In this document: one piece after another, positions 47,348 through 55,496 of the stretch | Layout of the letters: each line of letters starts with the position of its first letter | Position numbering within the stretch: the stretch's first letter is position 1 | From: Acidobacteriota bacterium | GTDB lineage: Bacteria; Acidobacteriota; Vicinamibacteria; Vicinamibacterales; UBA2999 | Assembly (NCBI GenBank): GCA_021730945.1 | Contig: JAKFYH010000023.1 | Coordinates: 62,001 to 126,000, forward strand | DNA length: 64,000 nucleotides | Direction: 5' to 3' | Translations under genes and position numbers: made by a program | Notes under the pieces: generated by a model | Database searches by the model: none | Seen by the model: only the letters and a program-made list of their open reading frames with translations | Told to the model about the DNA's origin: nothing

Positions 47348-48778
47348 TTATCGGAGCAACCCCATGCGGCGTAACGCGCCGCCCGTCAGCTGCTTCACCC
47401 GCAGCAACCGGCCGTCGACGGTCTTCGCGTAGCGGTCGCGCTCTCGCTCGAGCAGCCCATCACGCAGGTCGACCTCTCCCTGAAGGGAAGCCATCACCTG
47501 TGCCTGCCGCTTCACTTCCGCATCCAGATGTTGGGCGATGGCCTTCCAGTCGGGCTCCATCCGAATGAGATCGGCTGCGGCCTGGAGGATGGCCGTGCGC
47601 GCAGCCTGACGCCGCTTGGCAATGCCCGACTCGAAGCGATGCTCGCGACCTGACCGGCACGCCACGACATGCAGGATCGGCGAGGCCAGCGCCAACTCCT
47701 CGAACAGTTTCAGGCCCGGCCATACCTGGTTCAACAGGAGGCTCATCGCCGCGGGAACCGTCCTGGCCGTCGGGCGCCCCGCCAGGACGTCGAAGGCGCC
47801 GCGCGTGAGGCCCATGAGCGAGGCGGTCAGGTTCTCGACATCGGCGCTGTACTCGCCTCGTGCGTCGAGGAGGGTCAAGCCCACGCGCGACAACAGCACG
47901 CGCAGGGCCGATTCGTGGAAGAGGTTTACGTGACCGGGTGTGTTGTATCCCCCGTGCACCCAGCTGCAGGACTCGCGGAGGGCGCGGCCCTCCAGGGCAT
48001 TCAGGTTCGGCACGGTGATCGCCACGAGTCCGTCTTCATGCAGCAACGGCACGAACTGCTCCAGGGCCCCCTTGGGGTCGGCAATATGCTCCAGGGTCTC
48101 CCAGAACGACAGCAGGTGGTACGGTCCCGGCGGCAGGTCCTGCGACGGATCGACAACCGGCAGGCCTTCGCCACGGGCAATCTCGATGGCGGTCGTGTCG
48201 ACCTCCACGCCCTGCACCCTCAGGCCGCGTTCCAAGCCGGCCCGCAGGGAGTGCCCCACTCCGCACCCGGCATCCAGGTAGAACCGCTCGCCAGTCACGG
48301 GCAGCAGCGGCAACACGTCGTCGAGATACCGCCCGATCCGCGCCATGTCGGCTTCGCGTCCCGCCGTCCGGTCGCGCGACTCCATCATTCGGGCCGCAAG
48401 GTCGCGCGCCTCCGGGCTTCGAGCAAAGAGCGTCTCGAAGACGGACCAGTCGACCCGCTTGGGCGTGAACCAGCAGCCGCACCCCGCGCACTCGTGGAAC
48501 CGGTGTGCGTCGTAACTGGTGAAGATTTCGCGCGACTCGCCGGCCCCGCACGCGGGACACCCGCGCGTGCCCACTCCGGCCAGGATCGCGTCCGCGTGCT
48601 GGCGCCAGTGCATCACCGCCGCGCGCCAGTCCGCCTCGGTCATGGTGGAGAACGGCAACACCGGCGTCGTCACCGTCCGCGGCGCATCGGCCGAATGGTT
48701 CACCAGGTCGACCGTCACGTGCGCGAAGCTGTTGCGCAGCCGCGTCAGCTTCTCGTCGGACACCAGTGGTTCGCTCAT
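47348..48778 (-). CDS. SAM methyltransferase with zinc-ribbon-like N-terminus and C-terminal helical tail
   Basis: 476 residues. CPACGAGESREIF ... HECAGCGCWFTP gives two CxxC pairs typical of a zinc ribbon in this group. The methyltransferase core is RFYLDAGCGVGHSLRAGLE, VQGVEVDTTAIEIA, LLSFWETLEHIADPKGAL and GLVAITVPNLNALEG (Methyltransf_23 type). The last 80 residues are predicted helical and charged (EVDLRDGLLERERDRYAK), possibly a coiled coil. Start ATG 48778 overlaps the fused cytidylyltransferase gene upstream, so it may be a partner in methylating the phosphoramidate or a sugar. Confidence 0.9.
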   Translation of the reverse strand: MSEPLVSDEKLTRLRNSFAHVTVDLVNHSADAPRTVTTPVLPFSTMTEADWRAAVMHWRQHADAILAGVGTRGCPACGAGESREIFTSYDAHRFHECAGCGCWFTPKRVDWSVFETLFARSPEARDLAARMMESRDRTAGREADMARIGRYLDDVLPLLPVTGERFYLDAGCGVGHSLRAGLERGLRVQGVEVDTTAIEIARGEGLPVVDPSQDLPPGPYHLLSFWETLEHIADPKGALEQFVPLLHEDGLVAITVPNLNALEGRALRESCSWVHGGYNTPGHVNLFHESALRVLLSRVGLTLLDARGEYSADVENLTASLMGLTRGAFDVLAGRPTARTVPAAMSLLLNQVWPGLKLFEELALASPILHVVACRSGREHRFESGIAKRRQAARTAILQAAADLIRMEPDWKAIAQHLDAEVKRQAQVMASLQGEVDLRDGLLERERDRYAKTVDGRLLRVKQLTGGALRRMGLLR

Positions 48779-50799
48779 GCCCGTCTCCCGCCGGCAGTCG
48801 AGCCGGGCGGCTCAACCACGTCGGCCGCGACCAGCGCGGCCGAATGCACCGTGAATCGACTGGCACCCGGACGTCCCGATGCCTGATGGTTCGAGACGAT
48901 GACACGATAGTCCCTGGGCAGCTCACGCGGGAGCAGACGCAAGCGGGCCCGGCCGGGGACGACGACGACGGCCGTGGCCGCGAAGGCTCCCCGTTGGCAG
49001 TCCAGCAGCCCGATCGAAACACCGCCGCTATCGAGTGTCAGTTGGACGTCGAGCGCGTTGGCGCCGCTGCCGTCCGGAAGGCGGTGTTCGGCCGAGACCG
49101 CGGCGTAGGCAAAGGGCGCCTCGCCCGTGACGAAGGCGTGACGTCCGGACGCGACGGTGAGAGTCGCCGCGTCGGCGGCAAACTCCGAGGCGTCAAGGGC
49201 CTGAACAACGCGGCCGCCATAGTGTTGCTCCTCGGTGAAGAACGGTTCAGGTTTGGAGCTCGACGTTCGCCTCAGTTCGTACCAGACGTAGACATCGTCG
49301 TTCCAGAGCTGGCGCCTCGTCACGGCAAAACCCGGTTCGGCCAGCGCCAGCAGCTTGTCGTCATCGTGCCAGTCGGACCACGGACACGCCTCGTCACCAA
49401 CGGTCGGGTCTGACGCGCGGGCGAACATCAGGGGATCGAACTCATCCTTGGATTCCCATCCACACGTCCGGCGGGCGAACTCCCACGTGTAGAGCATCAG
49501 GACGATGCGCCCGCCTGGGGCGAGGACACGTGCCGCCTTGGCCAGCATCGTGCGCTGGTCGGGCGTCGGCATCGCCATCAACGAACCATAGATGAACACC
49601 ACGTCGAAGGTGCTGGTCGGAAACTTCGCCGGGTCGTCGAGCAGGATCGTCTCGATCTCGCCCGCCCCGGTCAGGCTTGCCACGCGCCGAATCACCTCGA
49701 GATTCGTCGGTACGATGTCCGCACACGTAATCGCGGCGCCCTTCGAGCGGTAGTAGACCTCGTGGAGCCCCAGGCCGGACCCAATCGACAGAACACGTTG
49801 GCCGGCGATCGTCGGCGCCAAGGTCCGCAGGAAGGTCATTTCTTCCGGGTAGCCGCCAAAGCGGCTGCGGAACGCGGCGTTCCAGGTGGCGAGCAGGTCG
49901 CCGTCCGCGGCCGAAGCGAGCACCGAGGTGTCGTGCTTGCCGGCCCCGGACGGGGCATGGCGCCAGTAGGCGCGGGATCGTTCGATATCAAAGGGTGAGG
50001 GATTAGTCACAGTGTCAGTGCTCCATGGCGCGCGGGTTGCCCGCGGCGCTCGCAAAGTGGGATCGAGGCGCAGCAGGGCGGTTTCGCAAACCTGCAAATC
50101 GGTGGCGGAGTCCACCTCGAACCACGGGTCAGCGATGCCGACGCCCGTCACGACGACCCCCGACTCGATCAGAAGTCGCAGGAGGCTGGTCATGTCGAGT
50201 CGATCGGCGGCCGCCGGATCCATCGCGTCGAGGAGCTGCTCGACCGACGCCCAGCCGGCCGGCGTGAACTTGAGCAGGCCCATGTACTGACCGTTGACCT
50301 CGGCAAGGCTCGACGGCCTGCGCCCGATGTCCGTGACCCGGCCGGCATCGTCGACGGCGAACGTCTCGGCGTCGATCAGCGGGTCGCCGAACCGCTCCTC
50401 CCACTGCGACTGCCAGTTGCGGTCGAAGGTCAGCGCGATGTCCGCCGCTGCCCGTGCCAGGCTCACAACAGTGGGTGTGAAGTAGACGAGATCGGCATAG
50501 CTGACAAGGCACGGCGCCTGCCGCAGCCATTCGGCCGCGCACTGCAGGGACCGCACCATGTTCGTGGCCGCCCATCGCGGGTTGTCGAAGAGCCGCACGT
50601 GCGGTCGCTCGAGCATCTCCCCCATGTAGCCCCGCACGACGCCCACATCCGTGACACCGGCGCCACGCAGCGCGTCCATCTGCCATTCGAGCAAAGGGCG
50701 CCCGAGGACGGGCACCAGGCACTTGGGCCGGTCGGACGTCAACCCGCCAAGCCGGCTGCCTCGCCCGGCCGCCAGCACGATGGCGCGGCCCACGCTCAC
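48775..50799 (-). CDS. Fusion: LicC/Cj1416-like cytidylyltransferase + SAM methyltransferase + beta-module
   Basis: 674 residues from GTG 50799 (GTGA overlap; ATG 50814 also in frame). Residues 1-245 form a nucleotidyltransferase: VLAAGRGSRLGGL (8-20), DRPKCLVPVLGRPLL with Lys26, YADLVY (101-106) and FEVDSATDL (228-235). Residues 300-510 are a methyltransferase (VLSIGSGLGLHEVYY, VFIYGSLMAM, ARVLAPGGRIVLML). Residues 545-660 are the beta-module (GGVSIGLLDCQRG). In Campylobacter jejuni, Cj1416 couples CTP to phosphoglutamine; its amidase, kinase and glutamine kinase partners are the next genes upstream. The fused methyltransferase may make the O-methyl group (inference). Confidence 0.9.
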   Translation of the reverse strand: MSVGRAIVLAAGRGSRLGGLTSDRPKCLVPVLGRPLLEWQMDALRGAGVTDVGVVRGYMGEMLERPHVRLFDNPRWAATNMVRSLQCAAEWLRQAPCLVSYADLVYFTPTVVSLARAAADIALTFDRNWQSQWEERFGDPLIDAETFAVDDAGRVTDIGRRPSSLAEVNGQYMGLLKFTPAGWASVEQLLDAMDPAAADRLDMTSLLRLLIESGVVVTGVGIADPWFEVDSATDLQVCETALLRLDPTLRAPRATRAPWSTDTVTNPSPFDIERSRAYWRHAPSGAGKHDTSVLASAADGDLLATWNAAFRSRFGGYPEEMTFLRTLAPTIAGQRVLSIGSGLGLHEVYYRSKGAAITCADIVPTNLEVIRRVASLTGAGEIETILLDDPAKFPTSTFDVVFIYGSLMAMPTPDQRTMLAKAARVLAPGGRIVLMLYTWEFARRTCGWESKDEFDPLMFARASDPTVGDEACPWSDWHDDDKLLALAEPGFAVTRRQLWNDDVYVWYELRRTSSSKPEPFFTEEQHYGGRVVQALDASEFAADAATLTVASGRHAFVTGEAPFAYAAVSAEHRLPDGSGANALDVQLTLDSGGVSIGLLDCQRGAFAATAVVVVPGRARLRLLPRELPRDYRVIVSNHQASGRPGASRFTVHSAALVAADVVEPPGSTAGGRRA
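48820..49167 (-). other. Recurring beta-module, end of cytidylyltransferase-methyltransferase fusion
   Basis: About residues 545-660: VTGEAPFAYAAVSAEHRLPD, GGVSIGLLDCQRGAFAAT, YRVIVSNHQASG with SRFTVHSAAL. The IGLLD and VSN-F-V elements match the other copies. Confidence 0.7.
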
Positions 50800-51398
50800 A
50801 CGATCCCCCACCATGCGCGCAGCCTCGCCACGTCGGCGGGCCGGGGATCGGTGAAGCGCTCGGGGTGCCACATCATGCCGAAAAGGCGGCGCGATCGGTC
50901 GGCCACGGCTTCGACAACTCCGTCCTCCGCCCGCGCGAGCACGTCGAGACCCGGCGCTGAGTCGTGCGCGCCCAGCTCGTGGTAGCTGTTGACGACATCG
51001 CGGACGCCAGCCAGATCCACTGCGTGGTCGCACGCCACGTGGCCGTCGAGCGCGCCGAGCGCCACGCCTGCATGGTGCTGGATCACCTGCATGCCGCGGC
51101 AGACGCCGACGACGGGCCAGCCACGCTCCGCGGCGATGCCCAGCAACCGGAATTCCGTCGCGTCCCGCTCGGGCGCATTGCCCCCGTAAGCGGCGAGCGA
51201 ATTGCCGCCGGTCAGGAGCACGCCGGCCACCGCCACGCCCCGCACCAGCCGTTCGGCCGAGGCGGCGTCGTTGGGAACCAGGACGGGTGTGACGCCGCAC
51301 ACCGACAGGAACGCGGCCCAGCGTTGATCGAGGGCATCGCGGCGCTCACCGTGCGGCACCGAGATGTCGACGCGCTGAGTCACAGCGACAAAGCTCAT
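50796..51398 (-). CDS. Class I glutamine amidotransferase-like hydrolase (peptidase C26), Cj1417-like
   Basis: 200 residues from ATG 51398 (ATGA overlap). VLLTGGNSLAAYGG, then the nucleophile in VVGVCRGMQVIQHH (Cys100), VNSYHELG, and the His/Glu pair in MMWHPERF (His178, Glu180): a complete Cys-His-Glu triad. In Campylobacter jejuni, Cj1417 hydrolyses gamma-glutamyl-CDP-amidate to glutamate and cytidine diphosphoramidate. The gene order here (glutamine kinase, this hydrolase, cytidylyltransferase) matches. Alternative: a free gamma-glutamyl hydrolase, but the context argues against that. Confidence 0.9.
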   Translation of the reverse strand: MSFVAVTQRVDISVPHGERRDALDQRWAAFLSVCGVTPVLVPNDAASAERLVRGVAVAGVLLTGGNSLAAYGGNAPERDATEFRLLGIAAERGWPVVGVCRGMQVIQHHAGVALGALDGHVACDHAVDLAGVRDVVNSYHELGAHDSAPGLDVLARAEDGVVEAVADRSRRLFGMMWHPERFTDPRPADVARLRAWWGIV

Positions 51399-53722
51399 CG
51401 GATGACCCGCACCTGCCGCGCCGCGCAGTCGATCGAGAGGACCTGCGCCCGCAACCACGCCTGATAGTTGGCTTCGCCGGCGCCAATCACAGCCGGGAGG
51501 CCCAGCTCGGCGGCGCGTACGGCCATGTGCGAATTGGCGCCGCCCCACATCGTCACGAAGCCGCGGATGCCGTGCGAGAAAATCCAGTCGAAGCCGGGGT
51601 CGGCGCTCGGAATCAGCAGAATGCTGCCTTCGAGCGCCTCCCGCCCGCTGTTGGCGAACGCCACCGGGCCCTCGGCCGCCGCCACGGTGACGAAGTTCGG
51701 CTCCGCCGGCGGCACCTCGAACGCCCACACATCGCCGGGCTCCACGATGAGCGGCGGCAGCACGATGTGCTCGGTCATCGCGTGGGCTCGGCGCCCGGAT
51801 TCGACGCTCTGCCGGAAGGCGTCGCCGGGGTCGGCGCTGGATGCATAGAGCTGCTGGATGCAGCTGTAGTCCAGATACGCGCAGTCGTCCACCGAGAGTC
51901 CATGCTCGCCCAGCGAGTCGCGTAGCAGGCGCAGGGCGTCGCTCAGGCTCTGCGTGAACACGAACTTGGCGTACTCGCGGCCCTCGATGGCGGCCTTGAT
52001 GAAGTTGAAGAGCCCGACGGCATCGTGCCCCAGTTGGTGCTCGGCCAGCAGCTTCGACGTGCGGTTCAGCTGATCGATGGAGATGGCAAAGCCGCGGTCT
52101 TGTGCGGGCCCCGCATCGCGTCTCTTCGCCCAGTCGAAGTAACGGTCGGGCGTCTCGTCGTAGCGGGCGGACAGCACGTCGTAGGTGCCAGGCCGCAGAT
52201 GCCCGTAGCGCGCGAGGAAGGCGTCGCGATCGAGCGTGGCGAAGTCGACCGAGATCCGCGAGCCAACCGTCGAGAGTCCGGCCATGAATCTGCGGTGCTC
52301 ATCGGGGCTCAGCACGCCGGTGGCGACGAGCGACTGCAGCAACTGCACCGCGATGAAGGCAGCGCGCGCCAGGCCGACAAACGGCAGTGTGCCGTACCGC
52401 TTGCAGTCCTCGATGAGCCAGTAGACCTTGGCCAGCGGGTCATCCAGTCCCTCGGCGACCAGGCGGCGGCGCTCCTCGAGCCGGCGGATTTTGTCGATAT
52501 CGGCAAGCCACAGCCCGGTATCGGGATGAATGATGCGGTTGGTCAGCCGCCGCAGGCTGTCGGCAAGCGCCTCGCGGTCGGCGGTCGAGAATCCGTGGGC
52601 CGTGAGCCGCTCCATTCGCCGCGGCAGGTCGAGCGTGTAGCACGAGTACACGATCTCGAATTCCACCTTGTCGTGGTGGCTCGGCACCGCCACCAGCGAG
52701 TCGATGTAGTAGTTGACCAGACGCTCGGCCAGGTTCGGGGCGACGTCGGCCGGCACGAACGAGTTGAAGCTGACCCGGACGTCGATGTACGGCTGCCCGC
52801 CCAGGTTGAACAGCAACGGGAAGCTGCGCAAGTTGCGGTAGCCGTAGTTGTTTCGCTGGTACGCCCACACGCTGTCGGTGATGGCGTCCTTGTAGAGCGA
52901 CAGGGCCAGCGGCTTCGGACGGATGCCGATGATCTCCGCCGGGTTCCAGTCCGGCATCACCCCGTACACCGTCCGCGAGCCGAGAAGATACGGATGGGGC
53001 CGCTGGCCGTCGGCCACTTTGCGTGCGATGCGCCCCAACGCCTGGCTGATCGCGGCGGCCGGCACGTCGGCGCCCCGAGCCAGCGTTAGAGGCCGCACTT
53101 GCAGAAGGTAGAGGACGCCGGCGCTGTCGGCGGCGAACTCGATGTCAAGGGCGTCCTCGCCCAGCAGCGTCTGGAGCTCACGCGCCAGCACCACCACGCC
53201 GGCGAATTTATGGCCGGGCGTCAGTACGGCGTCGCGGAAGGCATAGAACGTCCGCGTGTCGGCTGAACGGCCGCCGGTGACCGTGTCGGTCCGTCCGGTG
53301 GACTCGTCGTAGTTGATCACGAAGTAGGGCGAACCCGTGCCGGCATCGCGCGTGAACACGACGCCGCTCATGCTTACGTCGCCGACCATGGGCTGCACGA
53401 ACACCTGGTCCGTGTCGTCCTTGCGGCCGAACGAGCGCACGACGTCGTCGATGGCAGCAGCCTGGCTCTCAGGGCCCAGCACGTCGAGTGTCGACGTGAA
53501 CCGGCCGGCCATCGACTGCGCGGCTCCGTCCTCGGCCTGGGCGCTGCTGCGGACGGCCACGGCCGTGCGCGCCCACGGTGCGAGCCGGTCGAGGACCGCT
53601 GCGCGCGCGACCTGCCAGTCGCGCACCGTGAACCGCACCTGCGGCAGCACCCGCGCGGCGGTCACCACCGGCGCCAGCCGGTCCAGGGTCTCAGCCTTGG
53701 TGCCGAATGCGATCGGGCTCAT
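51395..53722 (-). CDS. PEP-synthase-like dikinase, Cj1418-like (predicted glutamine kinase)
   Basis: 775 residues from ATG 53722 (ATGA overlap). An N-terminal ATP-grasp/PPDK domain carries AVRSSAQAEDGAAQSM (about 56-71), VFVQPMVGDVSMSGVVFTRD and LDIEFAADSAGVLYLLQVRP. A divergent central domain of about 350 residues has no relative I recognise. The C-terminal swivelling PEP-utiliser domain has TMWGGANSHMAVRAAELG with the phosphocarrier His at about 732. PEP-synthase itself has a TIM barrel after this; here there is none, as in Cj1418, the glutamine kinase that forms glutamine phosphate with ATP giving AMP and phosphate. Position next to the C26 and APS-kinase-like genes supports this. Confidence 0.9.
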   Translation of the reverse strand: MSPIAFGTKAETLDRLAPVVTAARVLPQVRFTVRDWQVARAAVLDRLAPWARTAVAVRSSAQAEDGAAQSMAGRFTSTLDVLGPESQAAAIDDVVRSFGRKDDTDQVFVQPMVGDVSMSGVVFTRDAGTGSPYFVINYDESTGRTDTVTGGRSADTRTFYAFRDAVLTPGHKFAGVVVLARELQTLLGEDALDIEFAADSAGVLYLLQVRPLTLARGADVPAAAISQALGRIARKVADGQRPHPYLLGSRTVYGVMPDWNPAEIIGIRPKPLALSLYKDAITDSVWAYQRNNYGYRNLRSFPLLFNLGGQPYIDVRVSFNSFVPADVAPNLAERLVNYYIDSLVAVPSHHDKVEFEIVYSCYTLDLPRRMERLTAHGFSTADREALADSLRRLTNRIIHPDTGLWLADIDKIRRLEERRRLVAEGLDDPLAKVYWLIEDCKRYGTLPFVGLARAAFIAVQLLQSLVATGVLSPDEHRRFMAGLSTVGSRISVDFATLDRDAFLARYGHLRPGTYDVLSARYDETPDRYFDWAKRRDAGPAQDRGFAISIDQLNRTSKLLAEHQLGHDAVGLFNFIKAAIEGREYAKFVFTQSLSDALRLLRDSLGEHGLSVDDCAYLDYSCIQQLYASSADPGDAFRQSVESGRRAHAMTEHIVLPPLIVEPGDVWAFEVPPAEPNFVTVAAAEGPVAFANSGREALEGSILLIPSADPGFDWIFSHGIRGFVTMWGGANSHMAVRAAELGLPAVIGAGEANYQAWLRAQVLSIDCAARQVRVIR

Positions 53723-54237
53723 AGGCCCAATTCCGTCCATAACTCGTCAACGACCGCCGCGGGCGGGCGGCGCCCGTCGTTCACCACCGTCATGTCGGGC
53801 CGCTGAGGCTCCTCGGCGGGAACGTCCACGCCCACGACGTGGCTCGCGGGTGCCGTGGCACCGCCGCCATAGAGACGGGCGGGATGCCGAGCCGCGAGCA
53901 CGTCGAACGGCGCGGTGACGAACACCTCGCGGTACGAGGCGATGTTCGCGCGGTTCCATTCCTGGCAGGCGTGGAACAGCGAAATCGTCGCGCACACGAC
54001 GTCGACGCCCTGTTCCGCCAGCAACCGGCACAGACGCGCGTTGCGCATCGCGCTGGTGAGGCGCTCCTCGCGGGTGTAGCCCAGATCGTCGTCGAACGCC
54101 CTCCGCAGAGCGTCGCCGTCGAGCAGGATCACGGTGCGCCCCGCGGCGCGAAGTCGTGTGGTGAAGATACCGGCCAGCGTGGTCTTCCCCGCCCCGGCCA
54201 GGCCAGTGAACCAATACACGGTGCCGACGCCGTTCAT
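53719..54237 (-). CDS. APS-kinase-like protein, Cj1415-like (predicted cytidine diphosphoramidate kinase)
   Basis: 172 residues from ATG 54237, sharing a base with the upstream TGA. Walker A is TGLAGAGKTT (11-20), VILLDGDALRRAF (36-48) the APS-binding DGD region, and DLGYTREERL follows. These define the adenylylsulfate kinase family. In Campylobacter jejuni, Cj1415 is a relative that phosphorylates the ribose 3' hydroxyl of CDP-amidate. No ATP sulfurylase is visible in the window, so a plain sulfate-activation role has less support, though one could lie elsewhere. It sits between the glutamine kinase-like and sulfotransferase-like genes. Confidence 0.9.
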   Translation of the reverse strand: MNGVGTVYWFTGLAGAGKTTLAGIFTTRLRAAGRTVILLDGDALRRAFDDDLGYTREERLTSAMRNARLCRLLAEQGVDVVCATISLFHACQEWNRANIASYREVFVTAPFDVLAARHPARLYGGGATAPASHVVGVDVPAEEPQRPDMTVVNDGRRPPAAVVDELWTELGL

Positions 54238-55496
54238 CAGGACCATCGCCGCCACAACCGCCCGGCGAAATCGCTCCTGGTCCTGGCCCTCGCACGCGCA
54301 GCGGCCCGCCGTACCCGGCCACGGGGAATCGAGCGATCGACCAGGGCCGCCGCCGGCCACCAGACGCTCAACACCAGCAGCCACAACTTGAGGCGGCCGG
54401 TCAGGCCCACGCGATACCCATGGCAGGAGGCTTCGCGACCGAGCGCGACGTCGCAGAGCCACCGCTCTTGCCAGACGGCGCGGCGTGTTGGCCGTGTCCT
54501 GTGAACAACCGTGCTCGGCTCGGTGTAGACATCACCGTGCCACGTGTAGCCATAGAAGGTCAGGCGACGCAGGCACTCATGGTCGGGGTCGATACCCAGC
54601 CACCGTGCGCATGCGTTCAGTGTCGCCGGTGCGTCGCGTCGCAGGTCCTCAAGGCGGGCGACGTGCACGTTGCGGCCTTCGTGTCGCGCTGCAGCGAGCC
54701 GATCCCAGTCCTGGAACAGGAGTCGCGTCAGCTGGTCCTCCAGATCGAGGCGCGGCGTGTCCGACAATCCATGCCGGGTCGCGAACGTCATGTGGGCCAC
54801 GTAGGTTTCATAAGGGTCGCGGATCGGTATTAGGTACTTGTCGGCATGCAGCGCCCCCGGGCGGCCGGGCGCAAGGCCGTTGCAGGCGATGTTCGAGCGG
54901 TCCAGCAAGCGCTCGGGCCAGGCCCAGTCACCGTGGTGCAGGTGATGCAGAACGACCGAAACCCGGGAGAGGTCCTGTCCAGCACACCAGCCGAATGCGA
55001 TGACCAGGCCGAGGAAGACGTTGCGCTCGGATGTCTCGACGCCGGATATCGCGGCGAGAAAGGCTTCCTTGAAATGCGGCAGGTCGTAGCGAATGTATGT
55101 CGACATCGTGTCGCCGAGCCGGCCGCCCAGGATCACCGAGGCACTCGAGTCGAACAGGAGCCGTGCCGCCGGCCACGCCATGAACGCGTCGACGATTCCC
55201 GCCGCCGGACGCGAAAGAACATCGGGATGGCAGGCAATGAAGTCGTAAAACTTGAACGGGTGGGGCACATGGAGTACCTGTGGGTGCCCATCCAGGAAGG
55301 CGTGCAACAGGGCTGACCCGCTGCGGCCGGTCACAACAAGCTGCGCGATCGGGCAGCCCGCGACCCTGGCGAAGTCGGCCGGCGTAGGCAGCGGTCGCAC
55401 GGCGAGAGGAAAAGTGTAGGTCACGCCGCCGTCGCGCGCCAACGCCGCCGCCTGCTGTTCGCCTGACACGACGTCCGCCGCCTCCCTAGTCTGCAT
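54237..55496 (-). CDS. Sulfotransferase-like protein, candidate phosphoramidate transferase
   Basis: 419 residues. PIAQLVVTGRSGSALLHAFLD (about 49-69, in parts) is the 5'-phosphate-binding loop of PAPS-dependent sulfotransferases (G-x-x-R-S-G-S/T); IPIRDPYETYVAHM is the 3'-phosphate-binding Arg/Ser region, with Asp and Tyr in place of the usual residues. A hydrophobic segment near the C-terminus (KLWLLVLSVWWPAAALV) followed by many Arg suggests a membrane anchor. Next to an APS-kinase-like gene it could be a sulfotransferase; next to the Cj1415-1418 set it could instead transfer phosphoramidate from the 3'-phospho-CDP-amidate, a PAPS-like donor. Start ATG 55496. Confidence 0.83.
   Translation of the reverse strand: MQTREAADVVSGEQQAAALARDGGVTYTFPLAVRPLPTPADFARVAGCPIAQLVVTGRSGSALLHAFLDGHPQVLHVPHPFKFYDFIACHPDVLSRPAAGIVDAFMAWPAARLLFDSSASVILGGRLGDTMSTYIRYDLPHFKEAFLAAISGVETSERNVFLGLVIAFGWCAGQDLSRVSVVLHHLHHGDWAWPERLLDRSNIACNGLAPGRPGALHADKYLIPIRDPYETYVAHMTFATRHGLSDTPRLDLEDQLTRLLFQDWDRLAAARHEGRNVHVARLEDLRRDAPATLNACARWLGIDPDHECLRRLTFYGYTWHGDVYTEPSTVVHRTRPTRRAVWQERWLCDVALGREASCHGYRVGLTGRLKLWLLVLSVWWPAAALVDRSIPRGRVRRAAARARARTRSDFAGRLWRRWS

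Noticed and set aside
51395-53722. A true phosphoenolpyruvate synthase or pyruvate phosphate dikinase.
   Set aside because: It has the ATP-grasp and phosphohistidine domains but no C-terminal PEP/pyruvate TIM barrel, and its central part is different.
53719-55496. A simple sulfation pair: APS kinase plus sulfotransferase.
   Set aside because: Not excluded, but there is no ATP sulfurylase in view, and it leaves the adjacent dikinase, C26 hydrolase and cytidylyltransferase unexplained. The phosphoramidate reading accounts for all.
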